From: JBBPYC01 sp038200275
GTDB lineage: Bacteria > Pseudomonadota > Gammaproteobacteria > Burkholderiales > Burkholderiaceae_C
Length of the DNA stretch: 64,000 nt
Direction: 5' to 3'
Assembly: GCA_038200275.1 (NCBI GenBank)
Contig: JBBPYC010000055.1
Span: 1-64,000 of the forward strand
Each line of letters opens with the position of its first letter. Positions within the stretch are counted from its first letter, which is position 1. Position numbers and translations under genes: made by a program. The notes below the pieces were generated by a model. That model worked only from the letters and a program-made list of their open reading frames with translations. It was not told the DNA's origin and made no database searches. Of the stretch, positions 56,132 through 64,000 are shown one piece after another.

Positions 56132-57517
56132 TCAAATCGGCTGCGCAACCAGATCGTGGCCTTCGGTCGCGACGATGCGTGCCCGGGTGAACTCGCCGAC
56201 TTTCAGCGTCTTGCTAATTTTTTGCGGCGGCAACAGTCGCACCGTACCGTCGATCTCTGGTGCATCCGCATAGCTGCGTCCGACACCGCCCTTGCGTCCC
56301 AGGCCTGGCGCCGAATCGATCAGCACCTGCATGGTCGCGCCAATGCGCGCGGACAGTTTCTCGGCCGATACGCGCTCGGCCTCCTGCATGAAGCGCGCGC
56401 GGCGTTCCTCACGCACCTCGATCGGCAACATGCCGGGGATGTCGTTGGCCACGGCGCCATCGACTGGGCTGTACGCAAAGCACCCTGCACGGTCGATCTT
56501 CGCTTCGCGCACGAACTCGAGCAGATGCTGAAACTCTGCTTCGGTCTCCCCCGGAAAACCTGCGATGAACGTGCTGCGCACCACCAGCGGCGGACAGGCA
56601 GCGCGCCATTGCTCGATGCGCTCCAGATTGCGTTCGCCGCTGGCCGGCCGCTGCATGCGCTTCAACACATCGGGGTGGCTGTGCTGGAACGGCACGTCCA
56701 GATACGGCAGGACTTTGCCTGTTGCCATCAGCGGCAGCACCGCGTCCACGCTCGGATACGGATAGACGTAGTGCAGCCGGACCCAGGCCCCATACGGCGC
56801 AGCGATGTCACCCAACGCATCGACCAGTTCGAGCATCCGGGTCTTGACCGGCTTGCCATCCCAGAAACCCGTGCGGTACTTGACGTCGACGCCGTAGGCG
56901 GACGTGTCCTGGCTCACCACCAGCAGCTCCTTTACACCGCCTTCGAACAGCGCGCGCGCTTCGTTCAGCACATCACCGATCGGTCGCGACACGAGCTTGC
57001 CGCGCATCGACGGGATGATGCAGAACGTGCAATGGTGATTGCAGCCTTCACTGATCTTCAAATAGGCATAGTGGCGCGGCGTGAGCTTGATACCCGCCAC
57101 ACCGAAGCCGCCCGGCACCAGATCCATGAACGGATCGTGCGGCTTGGGCAGGTTCAGATGCACTGCGTCCATCACCTCTTGCGTCGCATGTGGCCCGGTC
57201 ACGGCCAGCACGCTCGGGTGCATCTGGCGCACCAGATTGCCGCCGCCATCACCCGCCTTGGCCCCCAGGCAACCCGTCACGATCACCTTGCCGTTTTCGG
57301 CCAATGCTTCGCCGATCGTGTCCAGGCTCTCGCGCACGGCATCGTCGATGAAGCCGCAGGTGTTCACGATCACCAGATCGGCACCGTCGAACGTCTTCGA
57401 GGTTTGATAGCCCTCAGCCGACAGTTGCGTGAGGATCAGTTCCGAATCGGTCAACGCTTTCGGGCAGCCTAGGCTGACGAAGCCGACCTTCGGGGCTTTG
57501 TTGATGACAGCGCTCAT
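56132..57517 (-). CDS. rimO: Ribosomal protein S12 methylthiotransferase RimO
   Basis: A 461-residue radical-SAM enzyme that methylthiolates Asp88 of S12. The N-terminal UPF0004 domain has three cluster cysteines (VSLGCPKALTDSE, VNTCGFIDDAV, VTGCLGA). The radical SAM motif is EGCNHHCTFC, and the C-terminal TRAM domain ends the protein (DGTVRLLPPQ...GEFTRARIVATEGHDL). Its start overlaps the phaR stop as ATGA, so the two are coupled although functionally unrelated. Confidence 0.97.
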   Translation of the reverse strand: MSAVINKAPKVGFVSLGCPKALTDSELILTQLSAEGYQTSKTFDGADLVIVNTCGFIDDAVRESLDTIGEALAENGKVIVTGCLGAKAGDGGGNLVRQMHPSVLAVTGPHATQEVMDAVHLNLPKPHDPFMDLVPGGFGVAGIKLTPRHYAYLKISEGCNHHCTFCIIPSMRGKLVSRPIGDVLNEARALFEGGVKELLVVSQDTSAYGVDVKYRTGFWDGKPVKTRMLELVDALGDIAAPYGAWVRLHYVYPYPSVDAVLPLMATGKVLPYLDVPFQHSHPDVLKRMQRPASGERNLERIEQWRAACPPLVVRSTFIAGFPGETEAEFQHLLEFVREAKIDRAGCFAYSPVDGAVANDIPGMLPIEVREERRARFMQEAERVSAEKLSARIGATMQVLIDSAPGLGRKGGVGRSYADAPEIDGTVRLLPPQKISKTLKVGEFTRARIVATEGHDLVAQPI

Positions 57518-58071
57518 CCCTTGAATCCCAATGCGCCGAGCATCTGCTCACGCTGCTTCTTGGCCTGCTCCTGCATCTGCAAGAACAACTGCGTCGACTG
57601 CTCGACATGGCGGCCCATCATGCCGTGCACGAGCGGCGACTGCATCTGCATGAAATGCGCCCACGTCTCCGGCGTAACGGCCTTCGACTGATCGCCCAGA
57701 CGAGACTGAATATCGATCAAGGCCTGCATGTTGCGCTCCAGATAGGGCCCCAGAAAACCTTGCATCGCATTGCCATAAAAACGAATCATGCTGGACAGCA
57801 CGCCCACGGTAAAGATCGGCTCGCCGCCGGCTTCTTCGTCCAGAATGATCTGCAGCAGGACGGAGCGTGTCAGGTCTTCCCCGGTCTTCACGTCCACCAC
57901 CGCCAGCGGCACCTGGTCCATCACGAGTTGCTTGACTTCGGTCAGCTTGATGTAGCTGGACGTTTCGGTGTCGTAGAGCCGGCGGTTTGGATATTTCTTG
58001 ATCACGCGAGCCGTTGGCTCTTCGGACGATGACGGTTGGGATGGCACGGGGTGTGTTTGCCTCGGTTTCAT
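57514..58071 (-). CDS. phaR: Polyhydroxyalkanoate synthesis repressor PhaR
   Basis: A 185-residue DNA-binding regulator that senses PHA granules and controls phasin and synthesis genes. The N-terminal PHB/PHA accumulation regulator domain (RVIKKYPNRRLYDTETSSYIKLTEVKQLV) is diagnostic. Two further PHB_acc_N-type segments follow (VLLQIILDEEAGGEPIF, FLGPYLERNMQALIDIQ) and a Gln-rich C-terminus. ATG 58071 is chosen; 58086 is possible. Overlaps rimO. Indicates that the host makes polyhydroxyalkanoate. Confidence 0.94.
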   Translation of the reverse strand: MKPRQTHPVPSQPSSSEEPTARVIKKYPNRRLYDTETSSYIKLTEVKQLVMDQVPLAVVDVKTGEDLTRSVLLQIILDEEAGGEPIFTVGVLSSMIRFYGNAMQGFLGPYLERNMQALIDIQSRLGDQSKAVTPETWAHFMQMQSPLVHGMMGRHVEQSTQLFLQMQEQAKKQREQMLGALGFKG

Positions 58072-58247
58072 GCTGCGGTGCAACACATTTTAGAGAAACT
58101 GGGGATCGACCGGGGCGGATGCGCAGCGGTCCTACATTCAGGCAGTGGGGCTTTGCGGTCGCCCAGCTCGGTAAATGCCGCCAGTCTGACTTTTCAACTT
58201 CTGCATTTTTGTGGAGGCCGATTCTCACGACAAGGAGCAAGACCCCC

Positions 58248-59091
58248 ATGGATTCACGAGCAAAGGATTTTGGCGAAGGCATCTTGAACAACCCGAAGGC
58301 GCCGTGCTTGTCTCTGTACCAGCCGACGCATCGCAGCCGTCCGGACAACGAGCAGGACCCGATCCGGTTCAAGAATCTGGTGAAAGAATTGGAGGCGTCG
58401 CTGGCGCAGCGATACCCGGAGCGCGATGTGCAATCACTGCTTGAGCCATTGCATGCGCTGGCCGCCAATCGCAATTTCTGGCAGCACACAGCGGATGGTC
58501 TGGCTTGGCTGAGTGCGCCGGACCTGTTCAAGACGTATCGGGTGCAGCGCACCGTATCGACCCTTGCGATCGCCGCCGACAGCTTTCATCTGAAGCCGCT
58601 GCTGCGCACCCTGCAGTCGTCCGGCGACTACCACGTTGGGCATCAGTCGCGGCAGTGCAGCGCTGTACTTCGGCAACCGCTACGCGCTTGATCCCGTGCA
58701 ACTGACCGATAACTTTCCGACCGACGGTGCCGATATGCCTGGTACCAACAACCGACGCGATGAACACGAAGGTGCGATCCGCTCCACAAGTGGCGGCGTT
58801 TCGGTCAGCTACCGCCGCACACCGAAGTCCGCCATCGTCGACGACGACGCCGAGAAGTTCATGCGCGCGGTCGACAAGGTGGTGCAAGAGCGCTATTCGC
58901 AGTCGACCAAGCTGCCGCTGCTGCCGGCCGCACTGCCGGAAAACGAAAGCATGTTCCGCAGTGTGAGCCACGACGCAAAGCTGATCGAGCCAACCTATCT
59001 CGCCAAACTGGCCGAGCACGTGGATTCGTTCGGCATGGCCAGCGGCCGCCAACAAGCCAGCGACGACCGGGGCTGCGGCCGTCTAACAGTA
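58248..59091 (+). pseudogene. Degraded baeRF/Balon-like ribosome hibernation factor
   Basis: From ATG 58248 (AAGGAG upstream) the product opens MDSRAKDFGEG and CLSLYQPTHRSRPDNEQDP, then RFKNLVKELEASL. This resembles the N-terminal domain of the bacterial aeRF1-like family that includes Balon. A frameshift near 58633 moves it to the frame reading GISRGSAALYFGNRYALDPV, the second domain, and MFRSVSHDAKLIEPTYLAKLAEHV. The remainder of the C-terminal domain (roughly 90 residues) is absent; the next gene's promoter follows. Family placement is from memory and should be checked by a profile search. Confidence 0.6.
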
Positions 59092-59101
59092 TCGATGAGT
59101 C

Positions 59102-59130
59102 TTGATCGACACCCGATTCGCCAATATCCT
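59102..59130 (+). promoter_or_regulatory. Candidate sigma-70 promoter of the class II aldolase gene
   Basis: TTGATC (59102-59107), 17 nt, TATCCT (59125-59130), 26 nt before the ATG, with AGGAG in between. Confidence 0.4.
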
Positions 59131-59156
59131 TGGCGGATCATCCACAGGAGACACCC

Positions 59157-59936
59157 ATGAATGCAGCCACCCAAACTGAAATCCAGCGTCTGGTCTCGGC
59201 CGAGGAATGGCAGTTGCGCATCGACTTGGCCGCGTGCTACCGGCTGGTCGCGCTGTACGGCTGGAGCGATCTGGTGTTCACGCACATCAGCGCCAAGCTG
59301 CCCGAATCGGTCGCAGGCGACCAGCACCAGTTCCTGATCAATCCGTACGGACTGATGTTCGACGAGATCACGGCATCCAGCCTGGTCAAGGTCGACATGC
59401 AATGCAACAAGTTGATCGAATCGCCGTACCCGGTGAACCCGGCCGGCTTCGTGATTCACAGCGCCGTGCACGAAGCGCGGCATGAAGCCGGCTGCGTGCT
59501 GCACACCCACACACGCAGTGGCGTGGCCGTCAGCGCACAAAAGCGCGGCGTGCTGCCGATCAGCCAGCAGTCGGCGTTCGTACTGGCATCGATCGCTTAC
59601 CACGACTATGAGGGCGTGGCGTTTCGTGAAGATGAGAAGCCGCGACTGCAAGCCGACCTGGGTGAAGCGAACTTTCTGGTGCTGCGCAATCACGGCCTGT
59701 TAACCGTCGGCCGCAGCATCGCAGATGCGTTTTTGGCGATGTACACGTTCGAGAACACCTGTCGCATCCAGATCGACGCACAGGCGGGTGGCAGCGAACT
59801 GACCGAAGTCGACCCGCGCATCGTCGCCGGCACGCGCGAAGCGATGCGCGTGCAGACCGGCGGCCTGGGTGGCTCGTTCGCGTGGCCTGCGTTGATCCGC
59901 AAGCTGGACCGGGTGGATCCGAGCTACAAAGACTGA
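59157..59936 (+). CDS. Class II aldolase/adducin family protein
   Basis: A 259-residue zinc-dependent aldolase-fold protein from ATG 59157 (CAGGAG 8-9 nt upstream). The N-terminal region (RIDLAACYRLVALYGWSDLVFTHISA) and the zinc histidines in LHTHTRSG plus RNHGLLTVG match the family, and NPYGLMFDEITAS is the substrate loop. Members are fuculose- or ribulose-phosphate aldolases/epimerases or decarboxylases; this subgroup is widespread in Burkholderiales with unknown substrate. The gene is monocistronic, with a hairpin 13 nt after its stop. Confidence 0.9.
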   Translation: MNAATQTEIQRLVSAEEWQLRIDLAACYRLVALYGWSDLVFTHISAKLPESVAGDQHQFLINPYGLMFDEITASSLVKVDMQCNKLIESPYPVNPAGFVIHSAVHEARHEAGCVLHTHTRSGVAVSAQKRGVLPISQQSAFVLASIAYHDYEGVAFREDEKPRLQADLGEANFLVLRNHGLLTVGRSIADAFLAMYTFENTCRIQIDAQAGGSELTEVDPRIVAGTREAMRVQTGGLGGSFAWPALIRKLDRVDPSYKD

Positions 59937-59948
59937 CACGCGCGATAT

Positions 59949-59975
59949 GTACCGAGCCACACGACGGCTCGGTAC
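59949..59975. terminator. Perfect 10-bp hairpin between convergent aldolase and cynS
   Basis: GTACCGAGCC (59949-59958) pairs with GGCTCGGTAC (59966-59975) across a 7-nt loop. There is no clear T-tract. It could terminate both transcripts or be a repeat element. Confidence 0.5.
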
Positions 59976-59979
59976 GCGC

Positions 59980-60423
59980 TTGGTGCGCCTGGTACGGCGG
60001 GAACTTGCCTGACAGCACGACATTCACACGGTCGCCTTCCGGATCGACCTGCTGCTGGATGTTCATTCTGGAATCGACGGCGCTCATGATGCCGTCGCCG
60101 AATTCCTCGTGGATCAGCTCCTTGATGGTGGTGCCGTCGACGTTCACAATTTCATATCAGCGATGGATCAGCGGGTCGATTGGCGTCTGGGTAGGCAGCG
60201 AACCTTTGTACGGCACGACCTGCAGCCATTTTTGTTCTTTCGCGGTCAAGCCGAAAATCTCGCCATTCGTCCTGACCTGCTCGGCGTTCAGCGTCATCTG
60301 GCCCAGGCAGGCCGCGGTAGTCCATTCTGTCGAGAGACCCACCTTCCCAGCCACATTGGACCATTGCAGGCCTGGGCTGGTCTTGGCAGTGATGATTTTT
60401 TCAGTGACGTCGTTGCGGTTCAT
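59980..60423 (-). pseudogene. cynS: Cyanate hydratase (cyanase), interrupted by an in-frame TGA
   Basis: Cyanase converts cyanate and bicarbonate to ammonia and CO2. The product from ATG 60423 (MNRNDVTEKIITAK) shows the helix-turn-helix-like N-terminus (LSTEWTTAACLGQMTL) and LQVVPYKGSLPTQTPIDPL. At 60157-60159 TGA stands where the family has Phe, between the catalytic Arg and Glu (LIHR-stop-YEIV). The same frame then continues DGTTIKELIHEEFGDGIMSA and VNVVLSGKF, and has lost its usual stop. Full length would be about 148 residues. It looks like a recent null, or one base error. Confidence 0.88.
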
Positions 60424-60753
60424 CGCGTGAGGACTTCGGGCTTGAATGGATTCATTGCGCGCTTAACCTCGTGCCAATCAGGACGCGATGCAGGTTCAGC
60501 CAAAAGCGACTGCGCAACAATCCTTTATTCATTCGCACCAGCCCAATAATTACGATGGCTGGCCCTGCGTTCGGATTCCGCATTTCATGGCTGAGTCGTC
60601 CATAGGCTTGCGCCCCCTTGGCAGCGATCGCGATGTGTGGAATCGGCCAACTGGCAGGCACTGCGGCTGCCTGGCGACACTGCCAGTGACGCTGACCATT
60701 TCATGGTCAGGGCGGCACAACAATCACCGGCAACTGCCGACAAAGGACGATCC
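60424..60753. other. Intergenic region upstream of the dehalogenase gene
   Basis: 330 bp without a supported gene. It separates the divergent cynS remnant and the haloacid dehalogenase. It holds a perfect inverted repeat at 60692-60710. Confidence 0.5.
60692..60710. promoter_or_regulatory. Perfect inverted repeat CTGACCAT-TTC-ATGGTCAG
   Basis: Two 8-bp arms and a 3-nt spacer, 44-62 nt before the dehalogenase ATG. Its size and position suit a dimeric repressor operator, but no regulator is encoded nearby. Confidence 0.4.
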
Positions 60754-61452
60754 ATGCCTCGAGCCACACCTGTCCCGATCCTCGTCTTCGACGTGAACGA
60801 GACGCTGCTCGACATCAGCACGCTCGAGCCGCTGTTCGAGCGCATCTTCGGTGACCGTTCCGTCATGCGAGCGTGGTTCGCGCAGCTGATCCTGTACTCC
60901 CAGACCATGACGTTGTCCGGCCTGTACATGCCGTTCGGCGAACTGGCCGTGGGAACCTTGCACATGGTCGGGTCGACCCGTGGCGCGACCATCGCCGACA
61001 GCGACATCGACGAATTGAAAGAGCGCATGAAGGCGATGCCGGCGCACGCCGACGCTGCCCCGGCGCTGACGCGACTGCGTGACGCGGGCTTCCGGCTGGT
61101 GACGCTGACGAATTCGGCGACCGCATCGTCGCCAACGCCGCTCGAGCGCGCCGGACTCGCTGGCTTCTTCGAACGCTCCTTCAGCGTCGAGGCGGTGAGA
61201 AAGTTCAAGCCGGCGCCCGAGACGTACCGCCTCGTGGCAAAGGAGATGGGGGTCGGCACCTCGGACCTGTGCCTCGTCGCCTGCCATCTCTGGGATACGG
61301 TGGGCGCTCAGGCCGCCGGCTGTTACGGCGCACTTGTCACCCGTCCGCACAATGCCCTGCTGCCAGCCGCCGACGTGCCGGCCCCACACCTGGTGGCATC
61401 GCAATTGACCGAACTTGCGGTCCAGATCATTGCGCGTTGGCGGCCGGCCTGA
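60754..61452 (+). CDS. Haloacid dehalogenase type II (HAD superfamily)
   Basis: A 232-residue HAD hydrolase from ATG 60754 (AAGGA upstream). The nucleophile motif I is FDVNETLLD, motif II is TLTNSA, motif III Lys is in VRKFKPAPETYRL, and motif IV is ACHLWDTVGAQAAG. The pattern and length match (S)-2-haloacid dehalogenases, although many such proteins act on other substrates. In motif IV the usual HxxD(x)xGA reads HLWDTVGA. A 10-nt-class RBS and an upstream operator-like palindrome suggest independent control. Confidence 0.9.
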   Translation: MPRATPVPILVFDVNETLLDISTLEPLFERIFGDRSVMRAWFAQLILYSQTMTLSGLYMPFGELAVGTLHMVGSTRGATIADSDIDELKERMKAMPAHADAAPALTRLRDAGFRLVTLTNSATASSPTPLERAGLAGFFERSFSVEAVRKFKPAPETYRLVAKEMGVGTSDLCLVACHLWDTVGAQAAGCYGALVTRPHNALLPAADVPAPHLVASQLTELAVQIIARWRPA

Positions 61453-61734
61453 GCGGCCCTACGGCTGCAGGCACTTGCGGTCGCTGCGGCGATGCCAAGC
61501 CGAACATGGCCATGCTATGGCGAGTTCGTTGCGTGGGACGAACGCATTCGGCCCAAATCGACCCGGATACACGACGGCTACACCCAAGGGCGCCGCGGTT
61601 CGGTGTCGGCCTTGGCAATACGTGACCAGTGGCCTGCTTATTCGGTCGCAGCAGGCTTGATCTTCAGGATGAACAAGCTGTCGAGACATCAAGGCCAGTG
61701 GACCGGAGGCAGGCCTGGCCTGCTGGTTGGGGGG
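61453..61734. other. Intergenic region between convergent dehalogenase and P450 genes
   Basis: 282 bp. No gene and no clear terminator with a T-tract seen; a short GCAGG/CCTGC palindrome occurs near 61708. Confidence 0.4.
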
Positions 61735-63222
61735 TCAGCGGCGCTCGCGCAACCGCATCGTCAGGCCGACCGGCGTCATCGTGAACGACAACTCTTCTCG
61801 TGCGGGCTGACCATCGGGCGTGCTCACCCCAACGATGTCGAAGCGCGACAGCAGCGTCGCCATTGCCACCTTGATCTCAAGCAGCGCCAGATAACGCCCC
61901 GGGCAGATACGCGGGCCGGCGCCGAACGGCATGAAGACGCGCTTGGGTGAACTGGCCTGAGCCGACGGCATCGATGAGTCGACAGCGTCGGCCAACCAGC
62001 GCTCGGGCCGGAATTCAGTGGCGCCTGGCATGAGTTGCTCGTTCACACCATCAGGGCGCATCAGCGAAATCACGATGGTGCCGGCCGGCACCTGCACCTC
62101 GCCGACTGTCACCGCGTGCTCAGTGCGCAGCGGCAGCAGCGGCGCGACTGGTTTGAGGCGCATCGTTTCGTGCGCGCACGCTTCAACGAAATCAAGCTGT
62201 GCGATCTGCTCCAGCGTCGGCAGCACGTGGCGGTCGACCACCACACGGCGCACTTCGTCGGTCGCGTGCTGGAGCGCCTGCGGATTGCGCCACAACAAAT
62301 CGAGCATCCAGGCGATCGTATTGGCCGTCGTGTCCTCGCCCGCGAGCAGCATGGTGACGACGTTGCCGGCGACTTGTGCGTCATCGATGCCGCTCTCAGG
62401 CTGGTCGGCGGCGGCGATCATCGCTTCGAGCAGGTTGTCTGGGTGCTCACGCCGAGCCGGCTCGGCCTGCAGTTGGGCCCGAGCCTCTTCGACCAAGCGG
62501 TCGACAGCGGCCTTCACAGCCAGCACGCTGCGTTCGAGCTCGCGGACGTTGCGGCTGCGCCAGTAACGCCAGACCGGCACCGGCGCGAGGATGCGGTGCG
62601 CGAGTGCTGGAAAGATGCGGTCCAGATGCTGCTGGATCACGTCGTCGTCGGATTCAAGTGTATTGACTTGCGCACCGAACGCCAGGCCGGCAATCGTGTC
62701 TACGGTGTAGCGCATCAGATCCGACTGCAGATCGATCGCGCTGCCGGCCTGGGCTGCCTTGGCCCAGCGCCGCGCGAGCCGTTCGGCGACTTGCTGAAGC
62801 GCCGGGAAGTAGCGCTTCACATGCGCCGGATCGAAGCCGGCCATCACCATGCGCCGCTGGCGCCGCCAGACGTCGCCGTTCGAGCCGAAGATGCCGGGTG
62901 GCAGGCCAAGCTCGAGCCACACTTGGTTCAGGCGCGGGGTGCGCTGGAACACGTCGGGCCGGTTGCGCAGCACGGAAGCGATCACCTCATGATCAGCCAC
63001 CACCAGCACCGGCCCACCAAGGCGAAGCTTGTAGTACGGCCCGTATTCACGGCACCATTGTTCGAGTTGCAGGTGCAGCCCGGCTGGCTTGAACTGCAGC
63101 CGGTTGCCGACCACAGGCCAACTGCGCGGCCCTCGCAGGTCGCGCCAATCGCGCAGCGGCCGGTTGGGCGCCAGCCGTGCGCTGGCTGCAGCCTCCACAC
63201 GCTGGTCAACTACGGCCGACAT
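61735..63222 (-). CDS. Cytochrome P450
   Basis: A 495-residue soluble P450 from ATG 63222 (MSAVVDQRV); a GTG at 63231 is the alternative. The I-helix oxygen-binding motif is LLAGEDTTAN, the K-helix ExxR is in HETMRLKP, and the heme loop is FMPFGAGPRICPGR with the thiolate ligand Cys440. There is no membrane anchor. The size and I-helix resemble bacterial CYP4/CYP102-like fatty-acid hydroxylase types more than the approximately 400-residue camphor type; the substrate and redox partner are unknown. It starts 5 nt after alaS. Confidence 0.95.
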   Translation of the reverse strand: MSAVVDQRVEAAASARLAPNRPLRDWRDLRGPRSWPVVGNRLQFKPAGLHLQLEQWCREYGPYYKLRLGGPVLVVADHEVIASVLRNRPDVFQRTPRLNQVWLELGLPPGIFGSNGDVWRRQRRMVMAGFDPAHVKRYFPALQQVAERLARRWAKAAQAGSAIDLQSDLMRYTVDTIAGLAFGAQVNTLESDDDVIQQHLDRIFPALAHRILAPVPVWRYWRSRNVRELERSVLAVKAAVDRLVEEARAQLQAEPARREHPDNLLEAMIAAADQPESGIDDAQVAGNVVTMLLAGEDTTANTIAWMLDLLWRNPQALQHATDEVRRVVVDRHVLPTLEQIAQLDFVEACAHETMRLKPVAPLLPLRTEHAVTVGEVQVPAGTIVISLMRPDGVNEQLMPGATEFRPERWLADAVDSSMPSAQASSPKRVFMPFGAGPRICPGRYLALLEIKVAMATLLSRFDIVGVSTPDGQPAREELSFTMTPVGLTMRLRERR

Positions 63223-63227
63223 AGCAG

Positions 63228-64000
63228 TCACACTCTTTCCGCGACCCAGCCGCGCACCGACTCAAGCGCTGCCGTCAGCCCCCCTGGATCGGTGCCGCCG
63301 GCCATCGCCAGATCGGGCTTGCCCCCGCCCTTGCCGCCCACCTGGTTAGCGACGAAGTTGACGAGCTCACCCGCCTTCAGCTTGCCCATACTGTCTTTGG
63401 TGACGCCGGCCGCCAGCTGCACGCGGCCGCCTTCGACACTGGCCAGCACAATGGCGGCGGTCTTCAGCTTGTCTTTCAACTTGTCCATCGTGTCGCGCAG
63501 CACCTTGGCGTCGGCGCCGGGCAGCGCCGCGGCCAGCACCTTGATGCCGTTGACATCGATCGCTTGGGAAGTCAGCTCATCGCCTTGGGACGATGCAAGC
63601 TTGCCTTTGAGCGCAGCCAATTCTTTTTCAAGCTGGCGCTGCTGTTCGAGCAATGCCCCAATGCGCGCGGGCAACTCAGTCGGCGTGACGCGCAACGTGC
63701 CCGCAGCGCTGCCCAGCGTGTCGCCCATCTTCTGCACGTGGCTCAGCGCGTTCGCGCCCGTAACCGCTTCGATGCGGCGCACGCCAGCGGCCACGCCGCC
63801 TTCGGATGTGACGGTGAAAAAGCCGATGTCGCCAGTGCGCGCCACGTGTGTGCCACCACACAACTCACGGCTGCTGCCGATGTCCAGCACGCGCACCGAC
63901 TCGCCGTACTTCTCACCGAACAGCATCATCGCGCCGGTGCGCTTGGCGGCCTCGATGTCCATTTCTCTCGCATGCGTCGCATGGTTCGTCAGGATCTCGG
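63228..64000 (-). CDS. alaS: Alanine-tRNA ligase, C-terminal part (5' end outside window)
   Basis: The final 257 residues or so of AlaRS, which charges tRNA-Ala and edits Ser/Gly mischarging. The editing-domain zinc motif CGGTH (SRELCGGTHVARTGDIGFF) and the preceding AKRTGAMMLFGEKYGE are clear. A coiled-coil linker (LEQQRQLEKELAALKGKL) leads to the C-Ala domain with the Gly-rich VGGKGGGKPDLAMAGG. Followed 5 nt later by the P450 gene. Confidence 0.97.
   Translation of the reverse strand, partial: EILTNHATHAREMDIEAAKRTGAMMLFGEKYGESVRVLDIGSSRELCGGTHVARTGDIGFFTVTSEGGVAAGVRRIEAVTGANALSHVQKMGDTLGSAAGTLRVTPTELPARIGALLEQQRQLEKELAALKGKLASSQGDELTSQAIDVNGIKVLAAALPGADAKVLRDTMDKLKDKLKTAAIVLASVEGGRVQLAAGVTKDSMGKLKAGELVNFVANQVGGKGGGKPDLAMAGGTDPGGLTAALESVRGWVAERV

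Noticed and set aside
60157..60159. TGA in cynS read as selenocysteine
   Set aside because: No selenocysteine insertion hairpin is evident after the codon, the family has Phe here, and cyanase is not a selenoenzyme.

Overview
The window is a GC-rich chromosomal segment of a betaproteobacterium, most likely Burkholderiales and probably Comamonadaceae-like. This is inferred from gene order (rpsB-tsf-pyrH-frr-uppS-cdsA-dxr-rseP-bamA-skp-lpxD-fabZ-lpxA-lpxB-rnhB; rlmE-ftsH-folP-glmM; carA-carB-greA), from a phaR polyhydroxyalkanoate regulator, from an imuA-imuB-dnaE2 mutagenesis cassette, and from short TAGCT-type mini-repeats. No 16S rRNA is present, so the genus cannot be fixed.

Layout. 1-12.8 kb is accessory: the end of a form II CoxL-like molybdenum hydroxylase with its 2Fe-2S subunit, a remnant of a Bug-type solute receptor, a frameshifted zinc alcohol dehydrogenase, an alpha/beta hydrolase, a YghU-type GST, a broken two-domain lipoprotein, and a compact tungstate/molybdate uptake operon (tupB-tupC-tupA-modA). 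13-41 kb is core: glmM, folP, ftsH, rlmE, yhbY, greA, carB, carA, a SpoU-type methyltransferase, rnhB, the lipid A/outer-membrane assembly block, the isoprenoid/phospholipid block, and the ribosome/translation genes frr, pyrH, tsf, rpsB. Nearly all of it is on the minus strand, with many 1-4 bp overlaps. 41-44 kb has an amidase and the NAD(P)HX repair enzyme.

44-53 kb contains the most striking structure. An intact IS1595-type insertion sequence with 25-bp perfect terminal repeats has landed inside what reads as a LexA operator (CTG-N10-CAG) in front of imuA-imuB-dnaE2. It duplicated exactly the 10-bp operator core, so one half-site lies on each side of the element. The dnaE2 gene also carries a 40-residue tandem duplication in its PHP region.

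53-64 kb has a short-chain dehydrogenase, RNase R divergent from a tRNA-Leu(CAG), rimO-phaR, a decayed Balon/baeRF-like ribosome hibernation factor, a class II aldolase, a cyanase interrupted by an in-frame TGA, a haloacid dehalogenase, a cytochrome P450, and the 3' part of alaS.

Core genes look intact, while six accessory genes (Bug receptor, alcohol dehydrogenase, two-domain lipoprotein, GST, hibernation factor, cyanase) each carry lesions. That fits ongoing loss of accessory functions, or in some cases base errors in the assembly. All calls come from reading the sequence; no database search was run.
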